Shown here: piece after piece, positions 7,472 through 11,567 of the stretch
Numbering within the stretch: the stretch's first letter is position 1
Layout: every line of letters starts with the position of its first letter
Assembly: GCA_947505565.1 (NCBI GenBank)
Contig: CANNLB010000015.1
Coordinates: forward strand, 1 to 11,567
Reading direction: 5' to 3'
Length of the DNA: 11,567 nt
Source of the DNA: Acidobacteriota bacterium
GTDB lineage: Bacteria > Acidobacteriota > Terriglobia > Bryobacterales > Bryobacteraceae
The notes under the pieces: model-generated
The model's input: only the letters and a program-made list of their open reading frames with translations
Told to the model about the DNA's origin: nothing
The model's database searches: none
Made by a program: the position numbers and the translations under genes

Positions 7472-9733
7472 ATGCTCCGAGTTGTAGTTTTTTTCCCGGC
7501 CCTGTTACTAGCCCAGCAGCCAGTGATTAATCAGTATTGTGTCGGCTGTCATAACGGCACTTCCAAGGCGGCAGGTTTAGCATTGGATACGGCCAAAGCG
7601 GACGACACGGCGACTTGGGAAAAGGTGCTCCGGCGGGTGCGGGGCCGGACGATGCCGCCGGTCGGGTTGCCTCGGCCGAAAGAAGCCGACTACCAGAACT
7701 TGGTCGCAACTTTGGAGACAAAACTCGATGCCGGCAAGCTAGACCCGGGGCGTACCGATACGTTCCGCCGGTTGAACCGGACAGAGTACCAGAACGCGAT
7801 TCGAGACCTGCTGGCCGTCGATGTCGACGTCACGGGGTTGCTCCCGAGCGATGACGCCAGCCATGGTTTTGATAACGTCACCGTCGGCAACCTGTCGCCG
7901 ACGTTGCTTGAACGCTACCTAGGAGCCGCCCGCAAAATCAGCCGCCTGGCTATCGGTATCCCCCCGAAACAGGTTGGCGGAGATACCGTGATGCTGCCGC
8001 CGGACCTCACGCAGGAAGAGCACTTCGAAGACCTGCCGCTGGGTACCCGCGGCGGCACTGTCGTCAAGTACACCTTCCCGCTCGACGCCGAATACGAGAT
8101 TCAGCTTCGCCTCCAGCGCGATCGAAACGAGCATGTCGAAGGTATCCGTGGCACCCACATCGTCGAACTGATGCTCGACGGCGAGCGCATCCAGGCCTTC
8201 ACCGCCAAGCCTCCCGGACAAGGCCAAGACCATTCCGTCGTCGATCGCGAGTTCAACATCCGCCTCCGTGTCAGCGCCGGGCCACACGTCATCGCGGCCG
8301 CCTTCCCGAAGCAAAGCTCCACTCTGCTCGAAACCGAACGCCAGCCCTACCAGGCCCATTTCAATATGGACCGCCATCCCCGCATCACACCCGCCGTCTT
8401 CTCGGTCACCGTCAACGGACCCTACGCCGTGAAGGGCCCCGGCGATACGCCGAGCCGACGGGCGATTTTTGTTTGCAAGACCGAAGACGAAGCTTGCGCC
8501 ACGAAGATCCTTTCCAACCTGGCGCGGCGAGCCTATCGTCGGCCCGCCACCGAGACTGATCTGAGAGTGCCGCTGAAGTTCTATCGCGAAGCACGCAAGA
8601 CCGAAGGGTTCGAAGCGGGCATTGAAATGGGCCTGCGCGCGGTGCTTGTGAGCCCGGAGTTTTTGTTTCGAGTCGAGCAGGACCCCACGGGCGTAGCGCC
8701 GAAGGCGGTCTATCGGATCAGCAACCTGGAACTGGCGTCGCGGCTCTCATTCTTCCTCTGGAGCAGCATTCCGGATGAGGAGTTGCTGGCTGCAGCCGTT
8801 CGCGGAGAACTGCATCAACCTACCGTGCTGCAGAAGCAGGTGAAGCGGATGCTGGCCGACGGGCGGTCTAAAATGCTCGTCACCAACTTCGCCGACCAGT
8901 GGCTCTACCTGCGGAATCTGGCATCGATCACGCCGGACATGCGCGCCTTCCCGGACTTCGACGACAACCTCCGCCAAGCCTTCCGCAAGGAAACCCACCT
9001 GTTCTTTGAAAGCGTGATGCGGGAAGACCGTAGCGTCCTCGACCTGCTCCGCGCCGATTACAGCTTTCTGAACGAGCGCCTCGCCAAGCACTACGGCGTA
9101 CCGAACGTCTACGGCAGCCGCTTCCGGAAAGTGACCTTTGGCCCGGAGACCATGCGCGGGGGTCTGCTGCGGCAGGGCAGTATTTTAACCGTCACTTCCT
9201 ACGCCACGCGGACCTCGCCCGTCATCCGCGGCAAGTGGATCCTCGACAATATTTTAGGCGTTCCGCCCCCGCCCCCACCGCCGAATGTGCCGGCGCTGGA
9301 AGAAGCCAAGGCCGCCATGAAGAAGATGACCATGCGCGAGCGCCTCAGCGAACACCGCAAGAACCCAGCGTGTTCCGGCTGCCACAAACTCATGGACCCC
9401 GTCGGCTTCTCGCTCGAGAATTTCGACGCTGTGGGCCGCTGGCGCCAGGCCGAAGACGGCACGCCGGTCGACGTCAGCGGTGGCCTGCCGGACGGCGCCA
9501 ACTTCAGCGGCGTCGCGGGGCTCGAAAAGGCCCTACTGACGCGGCCTGAACTTTTTGCTACAACCTTTATAGAGAAGCTACTGACCTACTCGCTCGGCCG
9601 GGGCGTCGAATTCACCGACGCCCCGGCAGTGCGGCAGATCGTGCGGCAAGCCCAGAAGTCCGATTTCCGGTTCTCCTCGTTCATTCAAGGGATTGCCGGC
9701 AGCCCGTCGTTTCAGTTGAGGAGAGCCCAATGA
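7472..9733 (+). CDS. Secreted planctomycete-type cytochrome protein with DUF1587-DUF1595-DUF1592-DUF1588-DUF1585 domains
   Basis: A 753-residue exported protein with a short Sec signal (MLRVVVFFPALLLA, cut before QQ). Residues ~18-85 are a small cytochrome-c-like domain with heme motif C23-V-G-C26-H27 and a likely axial Met61 (RTMPP). DUF1587 follows at ~97-160 (FRRLNRTEYQNAIRDLLAVD). A beta-rich segment at ~185-315 occupies the place where relatives carry a carbohydrate-binding-like module. DUF1595 is at ~333-400, with C335 and C342 and the end SPEFLFRVE. DUF1592 is at ~413-550 (LASRLSFFLWSSIPDEEL to FLNERLAKHYGV). DUF1588 is at ~560-658, with seven prolines (598-604) and a second heme motif C634-S-G-C637-H638. 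DUF1585 is at ~665-750. Domain order and length are standard for the family in Planctomycetes, Acidobacteria and Verrucomicrobia. The reaction is unknown; the two heme motifs imply a periplasmic or surface redox role. It overlaps the next gene by 4 nt. Confidence 0.92.
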   Translation: MLRVVVFFPALLLAQQPVINQYCVGCHNGTSKAAGLALDTAKADDTATWEKVLRRVRGRTMPPVGLPRPKEADYQNLVATLETKLDAGKLDPGRTDTFRRLNRTEYQNAIRDLLAVDVDVTGLLPSDDASHGFDNVTVGNLSPTLLERYLGAARKISRLAIGIPPKQVGGDTVMLPPDLTQEEHFEDLPLGTRGGTVVKYTFPLDAEYEIQLRLQRDRNEHVEGIRGTHIVELMLDGERIQAFTAKPPGQGQDHSVVDREFNIRLRVSAGPHVIAAAFPKQSSTLLETERQPYQAHFNMDRHPRITPAVFSVTVNGPYAVKGPGDTPSRRAIFVCKTEDEACATKILSNLARRAYRRPATETDLRVPLKFYREARKTEGFEAGIEMGLRAVLVSPEFLFRVEQDPTGVAPKAVYRISNLELASRLSFFLWSSIPDEELLAAAVRGELHQPTVLQKQVKRMLADGRSKMLVTNFADQWLYLRNLASITPDMRAFPDFDDNLRQAFRKETHLFFESVMREDRSVLDLLRADYSFLNERLAKHYGVPNVYGSRFRKVTFGPETMRGGLLRQGSILTVTSYATRTSPVIRGKWILDNILGVPPPPPPPNVPALEEAKAAMKKMTMRERLSEHRKNPACSGCHKLMDPVGFSLENFDAVGRWRQAEDGTPVDVSGGLPDGANFSGVAGLEKALLTRPELFATTFIEKLLTYSLGRGVEFTDAPAVRQIVRQAQKSDFRFSSFIQGIAGSPSFQLRRAQ
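9718..9723 (+). promoter_or_regulatory. Ribosome binding site of the DUF1552 gene (GAGGAG)
   Basis: GAGGAG lies within the last codons of the upstream gene, 6 nt before the ATG at 9730. This is the best Shine-Dalgarno sequence in the window and supports coupled translation through the ATGA overlap. Confidence 0.65.
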
Positions 9734-11058
9734 TCATCACGAAGAAAGCCCTACCGCGGCGAGCACTGTTGCGCGGGATGGGAGCGTCGCTGGCGCTACC
9801 CTTGCTCGATGCCATGCTGCCGTCGATGACGGCGCTCGCCGCGTCCCCGGCGAAGCCGGTCCGGCGCTTGGGCTATGTCTACATCCCGATGGGCGCGCAC
9901 ATCAAGGACTGGACGCCGCCCGGCAGCGACCTCCGCCAACTGTCGCCGATCTTGAAGAGTCTGGCCCCGGTGATCGACCACTGCAGCGTGTTGAGTAACA
10001 TGGAGCTGCGGAACGCCTATCCCGGCACCCATGCCACCTCCAACGCCGCCTTCTTGAGCGCCGCGACCGCCAAGTGGACCGAGAGCACCGACTACCATCT
10101 CGCCACCACGGCCGACCAAGTGGCCGCCCAGCAGATCGGCCAAGGCACCCGCCTCCCCTCGCTCGAACTTTCGATGGACTTGCTGACCACCGTCGGCCAG
10201 TGCGACAACGGCTACGCCTGCGTCTACCAGAATAATCTTTCGTGGTCCACCCCGACGACGCCCCTGCCGGCCGAAGCCCATCCGCGGATCGCTTTTGAAC
10301 GGCTGTTCGGCGACGGCGGCTCCGCCAAGGATCGCCAGTCCGAACTGCGGAAAGACGCCAGCCTGCTCGACTGGATGAGCTCCGATATCGCGCGTCTCCA
10401 GCGGAAGCTCGGGCCGGGCGATCGGAACAAGATGGCGGAGTATTTGGACACCGTCCGCGAAGTGGAGCGCCGGATTCAGAAGGCCGAAAAGGCGACCGCC
10501 GAATCGAAGTTACCGGATCTGGATCGCCCCGTGGGCGTGCCGGCTTCCTACGGCGACCACGCGAAGCTGATGTTCGACCTACAGGTGCTCGCTCTGCAGG
10601 GCGACGTCACCCGCGTCATCACCTTCCAGCTGGCCCGCGAAACCAGCACCCGAACCTATCCCGAAATCGGCGTCTCCGATCCCCATCATCCGTTGACCCA
10701 CAACAGCGGTGACCCGGAGAAGTTGTCCCGCGTCGCCAAGATCAACGCCTATCACGTCTCCCTGTTTGCCTATTTCCTGGAGCGCCTGAAAGCCACCCCG
10801 GACGGCGACGGTACGCTGCTCGACCATTCGATCTATCTATACGGCAGCGGCATGGGCAACCCCGATAAACACGACCACGTGAACCTGCCGATCCTCGTCG
10901 CTGGCGGCTTGGCCGGTACGAAGGCGGGCGGGCGACACATCCGTTACGACAAGCCGACACCGCTGGCGAATCTTCATTTGACGCTGCTCGACCGCGTGGG
11001 CGCGCGCCTGGATTCGTTCGCCGATAGCAACGGAAAGATTCCCGAGTTGACGATCTGA
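9730..11058 (+). CDS. Tat-exported DUF1552 (HXXSHH family) protein
   Basis: A 442-residue protein typical of DUF1552. The N-terminus has a twin-arginine signal (PRRALLRGMGASLALPLLDA, Arg10-Arg11) with an A-L-A-A cleavage region near 35-38, so it is probably exported folded. Family landmarks: RLGYVYIPMGAHIKDWTPPG (46-65), VREVERRIQKAE, the signature region SDPHHPLTHN (316-325), KINAYHVSLFAYFLERLK, DGDGTLLDHSIYLYGSGMGN and DHVNLPILVAGGLAG, ending LLDRVGARLDSFADSNG. The C-terminal part recalls DUF1501 and sulfatase/alkaline-phosphatase-like proteins (metal-site style D-H before L-P-I-L-V-A-G-G), but this is only a suggestion. The signature H-x-x-S-H-H reads H320-P-L-T323-H324-N325. It almost always accompanies the DUF1592-type protein, as here with a 4-nt overlap, which suggests a shared complex or pathway. 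The biochemical function is unknown. Confidence 0.92.
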   Translation: MIITKKALPRRALLRGMGASLALPLLDAMLPSMTALAASPAKPVRRLGYVYIPMGAHIKDWTPPGSDLRQLSPILKSLAPVIDHCSVLSNMELRNAYPGTHATSNAAFLSAATAKWTESTDYHLATTADQVAAQQIGQGTRLPSLELSMDLLTTVGQCDNGYACVYQNNLSWSTPTTPLPAEAHPRIAFERLFGDGGSAKDRQSELRKDASLLDWMSSDIARLQRKLGPGDRNKMAEYLDTVREVERRIQKAEKATAESKLPDLDRPVGVPASYGDHAKLMFDLQVLALQGDVTRVITFQLARETSTRTYPEIGVSDPHHPLTHNSGDPEKLSRVAKINAYHVSLFAYFLERLKATPDGDGTLLDHSIYLYGSGMGNPDKHDHVNLPILVAGGLAGTKAGGRHIRYDKPTPLANLHLTLLDRVGARLDSFADSNGKIPELTI

Positions 11059-11060
11059 CA

Positions 11061-11567
11061 ATGCGACGCTGGGCGATTGGATTTGTAATGGCGGGCGGCC
11101 TGCTGGCTGCCGACGGAACGACGGCTCTGCATCGGGCGGCACACCGGGACGACATGGCGGCCGTGGAGCAATTGTTGCGTTCGGGCGAAGACGTGAAGGC
11201 CGCCAACCGCTACGGCGTAACCGCGCTTGCGCTGGCGTGTACGAACGGCAACGGAAAGATGGTGGCCCGGCTGCTCGAAGCCGGGGCCGACCCGAATGCC
11301 GAGCTGCCCGGCGGTGAGACGGCGCTGATGACAGCCGCGCGGACCGGCAGCGTCGAAGCCGTTCGGGCGCTGCTCGCTAAGGGCGCCAACGCGAAAGGGA
11401 AGGAAAAGAAGCAGGGGCAGACGGCGTTGCACTGGGCGGCAGCCGAAGGCAACGTCGGCGTGATCGAAGAGCTGGTGAAGGCCGGGGCCGCGGTCGGCGA
11501 ACGGCTCGACTCGGGCTACACCCCGCTGCTGTTCGCGGTGCGGGAAGGTCACATTGGGGCGGTGAAG
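11061..11567 (+). CDS. Exported ankyrin-repeat protein (3' truncated by window edge)
   Basis: An open frame of 169 codons starts at ATG 11061, 2 nt after the DUF1552 stop, and runs off the right edge. A short signal peptide is likely (MRRWAIGFVMAGGLLA, then ADG). Four full ankyrin repeats and the start of a fifth follow: about 18-49 (GTTALHRAAHRDDMAAVEQL), 51-82 (YGVTALALACTNGNGKMVAR), 84-117 (GGETALMTAARTGSVEAVRA), 118-150 (QGQTALHWAAAEGNVGVIEE) and from 151 (SGYTPLLFAVREGHIGAVK). Ankyrin repeats bind proteins, so this may be a periplasmic scaffold for the two exported partners encoded just upstream; that role is inference from the gene order. No strong ribosome site precedes it, so translation is probably coupled to the gene before it. 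The full length and any C-terminal domain cannot be seen. Confidence 0.9.
   Translation, partial: MRRWAIGFVMAGGLLAADGTTALHRAAHRDDMAAVEQLLRSGEDVKAANRYGVTALALACTNGNGKMVARLLEAGADPNAELPGGETALMTAARTGSVEAVRALLAKGANAKGKEKKQGQTALHWAAAEGNVGVIEELVKAGAAVGERLDSGYTPLLFAVREGHIGAVK

Noticed and set aside
9263..9283. Run of seven prolines in the DUF1588 region
   Set aside because: Proline runs after a G-V/L-P motif are a usual feature of this family, so it is not an expansion special to this gene.
1..11567. Insertion sequences, CRISPR repeats, tRNA or rRNA genes, riboswitches
   Set aside because: No transposase-like frame, evenly spaced repeat or RNA-gene signature was seen; nearly the whole window is accounted for by coding sequence.

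Overview
The window (GC-rich, all genes closely packed) looks like chromosomal DNA of an acidobacterium, probably a Solibacter/Bryobacter-like member. That placement is an inference from the gene families. It rests on an Oar-like TonB-dependent receptor of more than 1100 residues with an N-terminal carboxypeptidase-regulatory-like domain, a DUF1587/1595/1592/1588/1585 cytochrome-type protein paired with a DUF1552 (HXXSHH) protein, and an exported ankyrin-repeat protein. No mobile element, CRISPR array, tRNA or rRNA was seen.

Layout: (1) 3-182 (+), the C-terminal tail of an unrecognised gene entering from the left edge. (2) 229-3573 (-) and 3621-6242 (-), two outer-membrane TonB-dependent receptors in tandem, 47 nt apart and probably one transcript; the 873-residue receptor comes first and the Oar-like receptor second. 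(3) A 48-nt divergent intergenic region at 6243-6290. (4) On the + strand, a tight run of five genes: an ECF sigma factor (6291-6791), a zinc-finger anti-sigma factor (6788-7450, 4-nt overlap), a secreted diheme DUF1592-type protein (7472-9733), a Tat-exported DUF1552 protein (9730-11058, 4-nt overlap) and an exported ankyrin-repeat protein (11061 to beyond the right edge, 2-nt gap).

How they may work together (inference): the sigma/anti-sigma pair heads an operon that encodes envelope proteins, and it sits back to back with two outer-membrane receptors, so one envelope signal could control both uptake and the exported module. The receptors lack the STN signalling domain of FecA-type systems, so this would not be classical FecI/FecR surface signalling. 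The most unusual element is the anti-sigma factor. Its periplasmic half resembles a family of small secreted HNH-nuclease-like proteins, but the expected His of the D-H-L motif is Tyr, which suggests a nuclease-like fold reused as a sensor. A second oddity is the DUF1552 protein, whose signature H-x-x-S-H-H reads H-P-L-T-H-N.
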